From Diphasiastrum complanatum (lineage: Eukaryota > Streptophyta > Lycopodiopsida > Lycopodiales > Lycopodiaceae), in NCBI GenBank assembly GCA_029204225.1, contig CM055113.1, positions 19,797,798-19,861,797 of the forward strand: 64,000 nucleotides of DNA, in the 5' to 3' direction. The notes under the pieces are model-generated. The model was not told the origin of the DNA and did not search any database. It worked only from the letters and a program-made list of their open reading frames with translations. This document shows positions 34,910 through 46,787 of the stretch, one piece after another (position 1 is the stretch's first letter; each line of letters begins with the position of its first letter). The position numbers and the translations under genes were made by a program.

Positions 34910-35879
34910 TAGACAAAGGATGGTAACCTTTCTAACCTTCTTCAAGTTCTATTAAGATCACCAACTAAATTTTTTTGGGAAAGATTATTGGCTCTTCTAG
35001 TTGTAGGTAGCTTGCAGTTGAAGTACCCAATGAATCTAGTTCTCTTCGGAAGAGAGTAATGATACTTATAGAATTGTATAGGGGCTGATCTTTTATCATG
35101 TTAGAGAAGTTTTAAAATGGGCTTTGGGTTTGTAAAAGTTCTAAAAAAAGATTTGTGGGATGGGTAGAGGAAGTCTTCATCTACATACACAAACTTTTTC
35201 TTGCAAAAAGATTGATTCTAGCTATGTGGTTTGATCAAAACTAGTGTTTTTTTGCATAAATGAAGCGTTTGAAGTTCTGTTTTTCAAACTTGTAAATCTG
35301 GAAATCAGATCTGAAAAGTGAAGTTTTCATCCAAACTTTATTAGTTACACCTTTATCTCTCTTAGTTTCATGAAAATGGCAATGTAGGAAGGGAATGGTA
35401 GTGTAACTTTGTGCATAAAACAAGTTTTGAAGTTCTGTTTTTTGTCATTATGAAGTAATGATTTCCAGATCTGTAAATCTGAAAATCAGATCTGAAAATT
35501 AAAGTTTTCATAAAGCTTCATTAGTTATCCATTTCTAGACACTAATTTCATGGATTTGGAGATCTAGAATAGTGAGACATGTGAAAACGTTGGTTGCTTT
35601 TGAAATGACAAATGGAATTGGAATTGGAATGAGAACTTTATGTAAAAATTAGCTTGGTATAGTTAATTGAAGTTTACATAAAGATTTGGTTTTCATTTTT
35701 TGCTTTTGATTAAGGCAAATGTAGCTTCTTGTTGTTTTTTCTCTTAAGCTTGGATTGAGCTTACAAACAATAAGATTGAATGAATAGAAGTAAATGCTTT
35801 TTATTTGCATTGGATGTAAGAATTGAAGCATTTCTATCATTCTAATTTGAGCACTTGTTGTGTATTTGCATAATAGGAA

Positions 35880-36550
35880 AACACACAAGCAATCCCAATA
35901 AATCAAATCAATGAAAACCCAACATTTGACCTATCAAACTCATCCAATGTGGCACAAGCTCTTGAACTTTCATACCAACAAATTCAAGCCACTATTAAGC
36001 ATCTTCTTGAAACTAATCAAGAAACCAAGACTTAGAATCTAGGTTAGCCAATCAGAGGAAGCATGTAGTTCCACCTCCCGTAAAAGTGTTTAAGAGGGAA
36101 AAGAAAGATAAGAACTTACAAGTGGTAAGTTGTTGGCTAAATGTTTACTTTGCCATGAACCAATTCCCTGAATCTAACAAGTTATCCACTGTCACCATGT
36201 TCCTTGAAGGAAGAGCCTTAGTTTGGTGGGATGACTTAGTTGCAAAGGGCAATCAACCTTGTACATGGGACGATTTTTGCAAGCTTTTTAGGGATTGTTT
36301 TCTACCACTTTTAGATGACTATGAACACTTTCAAAAGTTGAGTCATCTAACTATGAATAAAGGTTTGGAACAATTTATTCAAGATTTTCATGAGTATCTG
36401 AATCCACTTTATAGCAATATTCCGCCTAAGGTACAAATGTTAATGTTCATTGATGGGTTATCAAAAGTTTATCAATTATGGAAATTTTGTAGTTGTGCTC
36501 ATTTGAATTCAAGAAAATTTATAGAAAAACTTTCCTATTTACCATTGTGA
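35880..36550 (+). pseudogene. Gypsy E gag
   Basis: An open N-terminal stretch (SNVAQALELSYQQIQATIKH) with stops near 36033-36050 is followed by the capsid core from 36086: WLNVYFAMNQFPES, MFLEGRALVWWDDLVAKG, TWDDFCKLFRDCF and KGLEQFIQDFHEYL. This is the retrotransposon gag family (A-x-x-WW followed by TWxxF). It stops at 36548; pol is absent. Confidence 0.75.
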
Positions 36551-36596
36551 TCATTTGAATCCAGGAAAATTTATAAGAAAACTTTCCTATCTACTA
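36497..36596. repeat. Tandem duplication of about 51 bp
   Basis: GCTCATTTGAATTCAAG and GATCATTTGAATCCAGG each lead into AAAATTTATA and ACTTTCCTATYTAC; the copies start 51 bases apart at the end of gypsy E gag. Confidence 0.8.
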
Positions 36597-36599
36597 GCT

Positions 36600-38720
36600 A
36601 AACACATTTATCAACTAAACACTTTAATTTATGTGCATTCCAACCAAGAATGAGTTCCACTTCATATATAAAGTAGGATACTCAAATATATAACATGGTA
36701 CTCTCCAGAAATACATGAGACTGATGGCACATCAATGAGAAAAGCCTAGAAACATTAGATAAACTGCAAGCTCCATTGACCACAGATTCGGTTGGTTATC
36801 TTATATTCTGAACAATCATATCAGTTGATGTCATAAAAAACCTGTGAATTTACTTGACTTTCAAAACATGCAAAGATAAGATCTAACTTTAGTAGGATCT
36901 TGACGTTGTATGAGGTATAATAGGTAAACACAATTGTAGTCCACATTTTTAGCAAAGTTCTTGATGCCTTGTGTATGTGTACACAATGCTGCCCAGATAG
37001 GACAATGTTGACAAAAGATTGTTGACTTTTCTCAGCGTCTATAATTTAACTCTCATCTATAGACAAATACCTTTTACTCAGTCGCCTCAAAAATTGTCTT
37101 TAAATCTTCTCATTCGCTACCCAAAAAATTTACAAAATCAATAAGCTGGTCAATGCAAATATCATTATAATGCTGAAAATTGTGCAGACCTGAATGTTAA
37201 AGGATACATGAATGAATTGGCATACTCAAACATAATCATTTTACCACTATTAAGTAGTTCACCATTGTTTACAAGGCAGTCATCGTATGCTTCATATGAA
37301 AACAGCCGGATTGACTAGTAGAGCTGAAGCAAACCGTCCACAAGACAAATGGATGCCAGAAGGAGCACAATCATATAGGCAGATGTTGATTATCTAAACA
37401 ATGTATTGCAGTATGCCAGATCTCGAGTTATCAGGCCTTTGACCTATGTCAATGTTCTTGTCTGTGCACATACCTGAAAATTATCACCAGCCACAATTAG
37501 GATCATCTCACTAGCTTTGTTCCGAGATTCTAATAAGAAAGCAATATTAAACTATCTGTGATTGGAATAGAAATCTAAATACATCAATAATTACAACTAA
37601 CTGAACAAATAAAGTTATGGATTGAGATCCCTCCCTCCTTGCTGATATGCGATCATTTGCATTGATTGCTTTATTAAAATGGTATAGGAACCAAACATTG
37701 GGCTGGGCCTTTTGAATCTTTGAGCAATGAGCTAATAATGTCAGGTCTAGATTGTTTCAATATTGCCCGAAAAAACAGCAAAGATCTGTACAATAAGTAG
37801 CAAAACTAAAATTGAGATCCAAAATGTTATTGAAGAGTTTATTGTAAGAAATTTCATTTCAGCTTTATTGAATATGACTCACCTGCCAATTTTTTGAGCA
37901 TAACAAGGACAAAGAAACCTCAAGGATCAGATACTTGCTGAGTCTTGACCATGCGTAGGTGTTGATTGTTTTCGGAAATGGCGGTAACATCGTTCACTTC
38001 GACCAAAGCATTCTGAGAACTAGCAGACTCTTACCTAGTAAAGCTACCAGCAGCAACACACTATAATGCGCACCTGTGCTGATCAACCACTCATCCACCA
38101 TCAACAGAAGAGACAAGCTTTTATGACGTTAGAAGTCAGCATTTGTCTCAAATACAGAGGATATAATGTTGTCTATTTTATTGAGAAAATTTAAGCTAAA
38201 CCAAATATTCCACTTCTCAACAACACTATAGACGGTCATTATTCTAGATGAGTATGAAGGATATAATATAATCTAAAGCATTGAAAAATTCAATATTAAA
38301 ACATATATTTTTAGTAAAAAATAAAATAGTGCCAAATACTAATGATCAATCTCTCAATAGATAGGGATGGAGGGCTTAATTCACCTCCAGATTTGTATCT
38401 TTACAAGCAATAAAAAAAAAGAGTAAGGTACAAAAAGACTACGACAAATCTTATGAACTACTCAAGTATGAAGAACCCTCACAAAATAGGTCTAACGACA
38501 AGCTGGATTACATCACAAAATGTCTATATCCTCTACATTCAACCTCCCAGGAGAGTAATTTCGGATCGAAATTCTGTTCTCTCAAATCAAAAATTTTGCC
38601 AAATTTGTTATCATATTCATAACAAAGTGATCACTGCCAAAACTTTTGCAAATAGAAATCTAGACCTAGTAGTTCTAGATAATGCAGAGTGGTATACTTT
38701 GATATCTTTATATAATTCAT
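36600..38720 (-). other. Mostly non-coding; two possible minus-strand exons
   Basis: No long ORF. Two minus-strand segments look like exons: one of about 57 bases ending in a strong donor (minus-strand TTTTCAG followed by GTATGTG, near 37475) and starting after CTTATTAG (near 37531), and one ending in GGCAG followed by GTGAGT near 37890, whose frame reads NDVTAISENNQHLRMVKTQQ with one TGA. They may be decayed exons of the multi-exon gene that follows. No family is recognised. Confidence 0.3.
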
Positions 38721-38721
38721 C

Positions 38722-39693
38722 TTAAGTGGGGATAAAAAAATACTTCATTAAAATCATTTTTCCATATTCTTCTGTCAAATTTTCTAAGTCAGCCACCTGT
38801 AATAAACATAAGACAAAACCTACATTTGAGTATTATTATCTGCTTTCTTTCTGATTTACGGTTTGGGGTTGCAACAGTTCAAACAAGTTTCAGAATGTCA
38901 AATTGAAACGTGCGTCGAAAATCAAAAACATAATGGTGTAGCTATGAATACTTAAGATTTCAAACACATTTTAAAAAGAATAAAACACAACCAAAACATA
39001 ATGAAATTCTCGTAAAAATAGTAAAATATACATGTGATTTCTGTAAAACACATGAATTATACTAGCCGCATGCAAAAGATAGGCAAATCCAATCAATATT
39101 GGGACAAAAGACTAATTACCTTCATTATTTTTTCTTTGAGAGCTCCATTGACTTCTCTTTTGTTGCATTGATTGTTTTGCAAACTCTCCAAATACTTTGG
39201 TGTCATCTACGAGGCAATATAATGGATTTGATCAATAGCAAGAAAATAAAAAGTAATTTTCTGCAGTTAACATCACGTTCTTTGTATACCTTCCATTTTC
39301 TAGTACTGTGAGATATCTTGCATGATGTCGATTCTAACTTTGTACATGACATCTCATTGTCCTGAAAAAAAAAAAAGACAAAAAAATGATTTATAACAAT
39401 TGTATAATTTATCTGTGAATTAAACAAGTTAGATGTGATTATCTTCCCATTGGTAACATGACCTGCAACTGCACTTTTTCAGTGTCGAGGGCCTCGTTGT
39501 CAGACGTCCCATCCAACAAAGTCATGTATGAAACATGACCTACAAAAACAGCAAAAGGCCTACAAGATTGACATTGCTCATTCGACATATTAGACTTAGT
39601 GAATACGAAACAATCCGAAACATTTCTGCATACCTCATAATGAAAAAACTGCATCAATGAGGTAGGTTGATCAACCTCTGCCAAGTCATTTAA
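38722..39693 (-). pseudogene. Candidate multi-exon gene, 3' exons, unknown product
   Basis: Minus-strand segments with acceptor and donor sites follow one another: 39693-39634 (60 nt), 39539-39473 (67 nt), 39361-39290 (72 nt, after a long T-tract and CAG), 39206-39120 (87 nt) and a terminal exon 38796-38722 ending in TAA. Four of the five have lengths divisible by three and all begin in phase 0; the 67-nt one breaks the frame. They encode hydrophilic sequence (LNDLAEVDQPTSLMQFFHYE, VADLENLTEEYGKM). They lie downstream of and on the same strand as the transposase C-terminal part, so they may be its last exons. I do not recognise the family. Confidence 0.35.
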
Positions 39694-39699
39694 CTGAAA

Positions 39700-40640
39700 T
39701 AACAATAAATGCATTAGTGTGGTCCACAAAATACAAACACAGGCCGACGTTACAGAAGAAAGAACCTAATTGCAAGTAACTTGAATAACCAAAAAACATG
39801 TTGTAAATAATTAACTATTATGCATTGTTATCATGTTACATGTGCAAATAACAAATGTTATCATCAATTGAACAACTAATCTTACTTGGACAAAGATGTT
39901 GGACACATTTCAATTGTGAAGTCATCTCACTTATTGGGATTATACATAATGTTATATGCATTATCCACACCAATTACAAGACTACCACAAAGGAATCAAG
40001 GATAATTAAGAAATTTGTATTGAACTTTAAAAATGACCACAATATCATATAACTGACGAATCATGGACATTTGCTCAACAGTGCTCAAAGGAAATTCTTC
40101 AAAATCAATATCAAATAAAAGCGAAAAAACTTTTTTTATTGTTCGCTATACCACATCACAGGTATTCATTTTGAGCTTGCACTTTTCTGGACGGTTTTAT
40201 ATTTAATTGCATGTCATTGCTCCAAAAGAGTAATGCACTAGTCCCAAGACACATATTCTGTATTTTTAGATTCAACTCTCCAAGTGCTGGGTCATGTTTT
40301 TTTTAACCAATTTACACAGATTGCTTTTGTGGAAGTGTCAATGTTGTGTATAACCCCAGGATGTTTGTTCCTTTAAGAGTGTTGCACCAATACAATATCA
40401 TTCTCCTCAAACCAAGGAGGGATACATCCTGGATAACCGAGCTCTAGCAGCCGTTTTCAGACACTTAAATCTCTGGTCTCGTAAGCAACAATATGAGATC
40501 TATGCGGGAGGGGAATAAAGTTGTGTAGCAATGATGTGATTGGCCTCACACAATCCCAGTTGTAAGGAAGGTGTGCCTTGTCCAAAATGCTCATTCCCGT
40601 TACAAAATCAATTTTTAAGCCTTATTCACCTCCTTCTTCT
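39700..40640. other. No recognisable gene
   Basis: AT-rich sequence between the candidate 3' exons and the transposase fragment. The open frames are short and lack signatures. Confidence 0.4.
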
Positions 40641-40661
40641 TGGATATGTTGTCGATAGTAC

Positions 40662-41724
40662 TCAGCGCCAAAGAAGATCATAATCTTTCCATGGTGTTGC
40701 ATGAAAAAAAAAAGACTTTATTTGTGCTTTCCAATGTCCAACGCCAACATTCACATTCAAACCATCCATTCGAACAACAACATGTTGTCCTAGGGCATAA
40801 ACATCACCATCAAAAAATACCTTTTTGTAAGCGGTGTCCTGTTCAAAGAGGCCATTGCATTCACTTACGTTCCAAAAATGTTTGGCATACTTCAATTCCT
40901 CTTCTAACGTCGGACGATACTATTTTCTTTTCTTGGTGATAACAATCCCCTTGGTTTCAAGCAACTCTTCGCACGATGTTCCACAATTATTTGCATTGCA
41001 TTGCTTCCATAGATTCCTTGCTTGTGACACTGATGACACCTCTAAGATACACTGTGTATGCATAGGAAAACATGTTGAAGCTTCCTCACCATGGCGTGCA
41101 TAACCATCAAGAAAAACCAGACAATTATGGAGATCATTAGGCATCCTATGATTTGGCATAAGACCATCCACATCTTGTTGACAATTCTGGAAAACCTTTG
41201 CAAACAACTTTCTTGCAAAAAAATGCGGATAAGTAATCTCATTCATTTTGTTGTTTGTCGAGATGTTTACGTAGGTGACAACCTTTCGTTCAAAATCATA
41301 GCACCAATATATATCGTGGGATCCATGGCGATACATGTCGTCCAACAATTCTCCATTTCTTGTAACAAAAAACCAATGCTATTTTTGGTACTTGAGAACT
41401 CACAAAGCCCAACAAGACAAACTTGAACAAATAGATTGACGTTAACGGTGTGAACCTACAATGTGTTCCAAACGAGATGAGTTAGCACCATAATATTCCT
41501 CACTGCGGACCCTCTATGATAGAAATAGGCATGCTCTCCATGGACCGACCCTCGCTTCTACTGTAATTGTAGAAAATATGTGCTATGTCTATCAACAGTA
41601 ATCCAAGCTCCAAGGATGTTCTTGTGATGTCGTCCATGTTTGTCAAGATACAAGGTAAGCACCATTGGACAAACTTTTTGGTTTTCTTCCACTTTAAAGT
41701 TGCCATGGTACTTGCTCGATACAT
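40662..41724 (-). pseudogene. KDZ/Plavaka-like transposase, C-terminal part
   Basis: Minus-strand frames 41724-41500, 41348-40920 and 40895-40662. The middle one has DIYWCYDFERKVVTYVNIST followed by NNKMNEITY, which matches the C-terminal W.Y.FER.......NNK..E.T block of KDZ/Plavaka- and CACTA-type transposases. The last one (KVFFDGDVYALGQHVVVR, then GHWKAQIKSFFFH) looks like the BAH-like tail found after that block. Frameshifts separate the pieces. The N-terminal DDE part lies at 50710-51457 on the same strand, almost 9 kb away. Confidence 0.55.
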
Positions 41725-41981
41725 GCAGTAATAGTTAGTTTAGCATGAGATGTAATAACTTCTCTTCATGCTCGTTCCCAAATTCAGGACTAGAGCTTTA
41801 AGACTAAAAATGTTGGTGTGCTCAATGCAAAAACTGAAGCGGGAGAGGCAAAACTTTTGAAATCACTGTATGCTTATAATGAAATATGAGGCGGGACGAT
41901 TTTTCAATGTGACATAAACATTACAAAAGTAAGGAATGCTAGATCTATTCATATTGATTTACTGTAGGTAGATTCATTTAC
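41725..41981. other. Boundary region between transposase and inserted block
   Basis: Short frames only. Somewhere here the minus-strand transposase text ends and the plus-strand ORF begins. I could not identify terminal inverted repeats. Confidence 0.35.
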
Positions 41982-43210
41982 ATGATTGTAGCTTTAACAA
42001 TGGCAATGTTCCATTTGCATGTTGCTCTTCTGATGGAATGCACTCCAATTATTAAGAAAAATGCGAAAGTTGTAGAGAATGTTGTAGCAATACTTAGAGA
42101 ATTGAGAATGAAGAATCATATGAATATAGATTTGTGGGTGGATGGATCAATTTATCCTAATGATCCAGCTACTAATTTGTGTCCAGATTTTAAGTCTGTA
42201 ACTCATCTTCTCAAATATGTATGTGAAGGAAATAGCGGATTACTTGGATATTGTCAAAGGTTGCGAGATATTGGAATGCATAGCATATCTTGTCTAAATC
42301 AACAATTATAGTTTGCTAATCAACAATTGCAACTTGCAAATCAACAATTGCTTCATTATGTGCAACACACTAGTGCTGAAAACAATATGAAAAGTGTTTT
42401 GCCAATTTCATTAAAATATGTTCACATATGCACATTGCATGCTGAGGTTCATATTATTGAAAAACTAATTTACTTGTATATTCTACTAGCATGGAATCAT
42501 AAACCAGAGTCAGTGGCTAAAGCAACAATTAGGAGGTTGGAAATAGTTCTGTCAAATGCAGGACTACATAAAGGGAATGTCACAATTGAAAAAAGTTATA
42601 GACTCTCAGGGAAAAAAGGAAACGTTCCTAATAAGCCATCAATTGGAGGTGGAGCTACACAAACATTGGAAGGAAGTAATCGAGTGGAAAAGGGACAAGT
42701 GTGGACCAACTTAGACAAACTCATAGGTTTTATCAAGAAAGAAAACCTATCATCAGAAGATATGAGGACTTTGCAAAATCATTGCACCACATTTGTAAAA
42801 TCTATACATGATTGTTGGGAAAAAGACAACGTTACTCATTACATGGTGCTAATCTATATCATTATCTGGTACTTTTCTCATTCAGGCTTATATTTTTTTC
42901 TCCTGATGTAACTAATCAAAACTATAGTTTGCAACACATCCTTCTTCATCATGCAACTTATTTTGCAAAGGGACATGGGAACTTAAGTATCTGGTCATCA
43001 CAAGGCATGGAAAAATCTCATTGGCAAGCAAGGGGAGCATTTCATAGAGCAACAAATCATGGAGGACACAATTCAAGAAATAAATATTTAGTTCAACTTT
43101 TTTAGTGGTTTTACAGAAGAGCACAATTTAGATATCAAGCTAAAAACTCGCCAAGTATTACAATATTTCGAAAGGCATTCAAATTCATTACAAAAGAGAG
43201 ATCCTTGTAA
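41982..43210 (+). pseudogene. Unclassified transposon-type protein, two exons
   Basis: Frames 41982-42311 and 42327-42868 read as one text apart from a TAG at 42309-42311. A 59-nt GT-AG intron (42869-42927) joins in frame to QHILLHHATYFAKGHGNL and SSQGMEKSHWQARGAFHRA, then a TAG (43103) before WFYRRAQFR. A short Gln-rich heptad (FANQQLQLANQQLLHY) lies in the middle. The combination CTLHAEVHIIEKL ... HGNL...SSQGMEK...RAT.HGG resembles C-termini of unclassified transposon-encoded proteins that I recall from invertebrate genomes. This is a memory-based likeness, not a search. It faces the 475-aa gene tail to tail. Confidence 0.4.
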
Positions 43211-43239
43211 TATATCAAAAATCTATTACAGAATATTAT

Positions 43240-44801
43240 TTAATTATCATCATCATCCTCTTCAAGATTCAGACGGATGGTATTGTCATGAAGGAATAAT
43301 CTCCTTTCATATGGATCCAAAAATTCTAAATTTTTCCTCTTGCTCATATCAATGTAACCCGAATAAAGGGCCATTGCAGATGATCTTTTGGTAGTCTCAT
43401 TGAGAGTATAACCCAATATCTTGATAGCCAAATCTCTTTTCACAAAAATTATTTTATATGTTTCCCTTTCGTACTTATGGCCTCCTAAACAAACCGATAA
43501 TGATTTGATGGCCATAATAACAGTGATTGCATATGGATTATAAGATGAATGATATATACAAATCTCATTATTCTGAAAGTTTTTCGAATAATGAGATAGA
43601 GAAACATCTTTTCTCCCGGTGGATACACCTCGGACGTCTCCATGTCTCATACCAAAGGCTTCTATTTCAATAGCATTCTATAAATGAGAAAAGAAAATAA
43701 ATTTAGAATGATACATAATACTGCAAACTCAATAAGAAAACTGAACAATATCAATACCAATAAGAAATAAGAAAATTGAGCAATATCAATACCAATATAA
43801 TATCTACTTACCAGATCATAATCATCGTAATCAATGACATTTGCTCTGCTGATGTCATGTCCTCCAATGGCCTCTACATTTTTGGAGGGGATATATCTAG
43901 CCCTAGGGGAATATCTTTTCTGAAATTCCAAAAATTCCTCCTCTGTAGGCAAAGTCTTTTCATAGGCTTTAGATTTTTCAATCATGACCTCCAAGGCCTC
44001 ATTGCCAGATTTCCAATTGCCATCCTTATCATAATCTATCTCACTTTCAAGGTCATCATATGAGTAATCAACAATGTCAGAAAATTCTGATAAATTTTGA
44101 GCAAAAATTGAGAGGATTTCATCCTCTCTCAGATTCAATACATCTTCTATATCATCAAATGAAATATAACATTCATTATTTATAAAATATAAAGGAACAT
44201 CAAGTAGAGTTAATTGATTAACAGAAGATGCAGATGGAAGAAAATCAGAGAGGATTATAGAACGAGGGAGAGTTTTTTGATAATCTGAAGCCATAGAAGC
44301 TTCAGCTTCAACCCCTATATCAGTATCTGCATCATTTACATCAACTAAAGCACGTGTAGATGCTTCGATCAATGGAACAGTTAAAGATTCAACAGACTCA
44401 TCATCTGGAATTTCAGCAGATATGTAGAACACAAAAGCCATTCCTTTGATTAGAAGGTGACATATTCTTTTGTGGATATCACATGATATATTTCTTTTGA
44501 AATGGTCATGCAGGTTAGAGTACTTTCTATTGTGTTTATGCTTAGAGGATGGTTGGGAATGTACGAGGTCCTGAAAATGAATGAAACAAAAATTATCTAT
44601 ATCCATGACAAGAGTACTAATAATCTGAGAAAAATTATCAAGATAAGAAATTAAATTATAACGATTTTCATAAACTAGCTTATCAATATCAAAGAGAGCA
44701 AAAAAAATACTAGCAAAATACTCTAATTTGTCAGATGGAATGTCACTGGCATTAAAAAAATCCATAAGTTTGTCATCTGAGGCCATGGAGAAACTAGCCA
44801 T
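43240..44801 (-). CDS. Unknown acidic protein, 475 aa, two exons
   Basis: Exon 1 is 44801-43812 (330 codons from ATG, MASFSMASDDKLMDFFNASD). Exon 2 is 43677-43240 (145 codons and TAA). The 134-nt intron has a textbook donor (CTG followed by GTAAGTAG) and acceptor (TTTATAG), and the junction keeps the frame (DYDL then NAIEIEAF). No stop or shift occurs in either exon, in contrast to all neighbours. Residues 1-130 are helical and aromatic, 140-330 strongly acidic (DDIEDVLNLREDEILSIF, DYSYDDLESEIDYDKDGN), and the C-terminus ends in EEDDDDN. No family is recognised. It diverges from the histone-ULP1 gene across a region with the 16-bp motif array; co-regulation is inferred. Confidence 0.6.
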
Positions 44802-45002
44802 ATTGAATCCGATATCGGTTCAACGCGACAGATAAATATCGGTAGAAAAATAAAGCAAAGTGCACGCGTTGATATGATATGGTAAGGCCGAGAATGAAAA
44901 TTTTTAAAAAGAACTGGTCGGCAGTGGCTGATATCGATTCAGCGTGCCAGAATACGAGCATGCACAGCAAGGGTTGGCGCGCGTCGATTTGATATCGGGA
45001 GA

Positions 45003-46297
45003 ATGAAGAAAAACAAGAAGGCTAGAGAGTTCAGAATAAAAGATTATAGAATCGAAATAAGGCAAGTGGTGCACATATTTATAGCCAATTCCTGTTGATC
45101 ACAGCCATACATCTGTCAAATAACGAATTGTGATTTACAGCCTATATTTATCAACCAATCAGAATGAGACTGTACCTAAACTGAAATACATTGACTAGTC
45201 CTGTACTAGATTCAACTAATCATCATTAGCCCTGACCCTAGAATCTGTACCTGCGCCGGAATGCAATAAATAGAAAATTACTAGCCTCCTAGAATAATCA
45301 TTAAAAAAATTGTAAACAATTGATTGATGGATATCATTGAAAAACGTGAACGAGGAGAATTATTACAATCTCTCGTCCTATTGAAGCACCGTAAAGACGA
45401 ATTTTTTTTTTTAAAGATAATGTTCATTCAGAACATTTTCATAAGTCTTTCATTATGCGTTCTAGTAATATTTTTCTGCATATGGGATATCGGATCAACG
45501 CGCCTAGCAAACGATGTATTAGTTGCATTTGGACCTCGCGTGTCAAATAGCTATTCCAGGAAAAAAAATATTGTTGAAATTTTCGAACCTATTGGACCAT
45601 ATATGCATGATCAAAGCTTGATTCGGAAGACTCTTCATAATGGCCAAAGTTATGCAGAATATATCGAATCAAGCTCCGATCATTCTTATTGCGTCCAATA
45701 TCGGATGAGCGCGCAAGAATACATACTATGGTTGTCAAATGATTTATATGCGCGTTGACTAGCTATTGGGTGAAAATCTGGCTTTTGGTATTTTCAAAAA
45801 TTATAATTATTGGATATAAAAAAGGTCTTATATTTAAAGCTTAACATTGTCGAATTCAGCATTAAATGGTAGAAGTGTGATATTATACTTTTGTAGCATT
45901 AATTGTAAATGTGATCATACTTTATTTGAAATTAAATCTGTTTAATTCGATATGGACTAATCATTTTGAAGATTGATGGATATTTAGATTGATTTGATTG
46001 ACAAGCCTCCTAGTAATCATCATCGTAATACGAACCACCACGTTTGCAATCATTTCTGATTTTCTCTATATATACTGATCGACGACGCTGAATTTTTTTT
46101 GCTTATAGTTAATTGCATCCATGCGATATTGATTGAGCGCACTCGAAACCAACTTTTTTCAATCTGTTACTACTCGCACACGCCCATCCGCTACCAGCTT
46201 ACGTAATTGTTGAGCTCCGGTATCGCTTCGACGCGTCCGACCTGAGATCTGATCTTGTAATCAACATTATCGCGCGCTGATCCGCTACTACACATTA
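45003..46297. promoter_or_regulatory. Divergent promoter region of the 475-aa and histone-ULP1 genes
   Basis: About 1.5 kb (44802-46297) separates the two divergent start codons. It contains most copies of the 16-bp motif and no protein signature; a 144-codon plus frame at 45324-45758 is Ser/Leu-rich and judged spurious. AT-rich stretches could hold TATA boxes, but none can be assigned. Confidence 0.4.
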
Positions 46298-46787
46298 ATG
46301 GCGCAGACCAAGCAGACAGCACGTGGGCATTCAGGTGGAATACCAATTTCAGGTGCGGGTCAGGGAAATCCACAACCGTCACCTCGTCCACCACCACCTC
46401 CTCCTAGGCCAAGGGGCAGAAAAAGAGACCCCCCATGGCTCAAGGATATTCGGAAGCTTCAAAAGACAAATAATCTTCTGATTCCGAAATCTCACATACA
46501 GAGATCCATCAGGTAGGTGACAAGAAGTCTATCTACAGATGTGAGATGGACGATAACGGCAATTGAGGCGCTGCACACAACATATGAGGATTTCCAGGTG
46601 AAAATTTTTTTTGATACTGTTGTTGCAAGTGTCCATGCCAAGAGGGTGATCATCATGTCCAAGGATTTCAACATAGTGTTCAGGCTTTGAGACACATATG
46701 ACAAGTTTGTTGAATAATTTAGACATGCTCCCTTCTCTCACGGTTCAGAGAGGAGAAAACGCAAGCAATCTCAACCAACCCAGTTTG
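46298..46787 (+). pseudogene. Histone H3 variant-like domain (CENH3-like fold)
   Basis: Starts MAQTKQTARGHSGG, close to the H3 tail ARTKQTARKSTGG, then a Pro-rich linker and RGRKRDPP. The histone fold follows in exact register: LKDIRKLQKTNNLLIP (alphaN), HIQRSIR-VTRSLSTDVRW (alpha1), ITAIEALHTTYEDFQVKIFF (alpha2), SVHAKRVIIMSKDFN (loop 2/alpha3). LLIP, RWT, YEDF and KDF are typical of plant CENH3 rather than canonical H3. Three nonsense codons lie at TAG 46514, TGA 46688 and TAA 46715, each explicable by C-to-T. A basic NLS-like RRKRKQ follows. It would have packed in nucleosomes; now it is broken. Confidence 0.75.

Noticed and set aside
45324-45758. 144-codon plus-strand ORF between the divergent genes
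   Set aside because: No family match, low-complexity start, and it overlaps two copies of the 16-bp motif; more likely promoter DNA.
46512-46550. Possible mini-intron removing the TAG in the histone-like domain (CAG followed by GTAGGT, and CTACAG)
   Set aside because: It would be under 40 nt, too short for a plant intron, and the sequence inside aligns with the histone fold without a gap.
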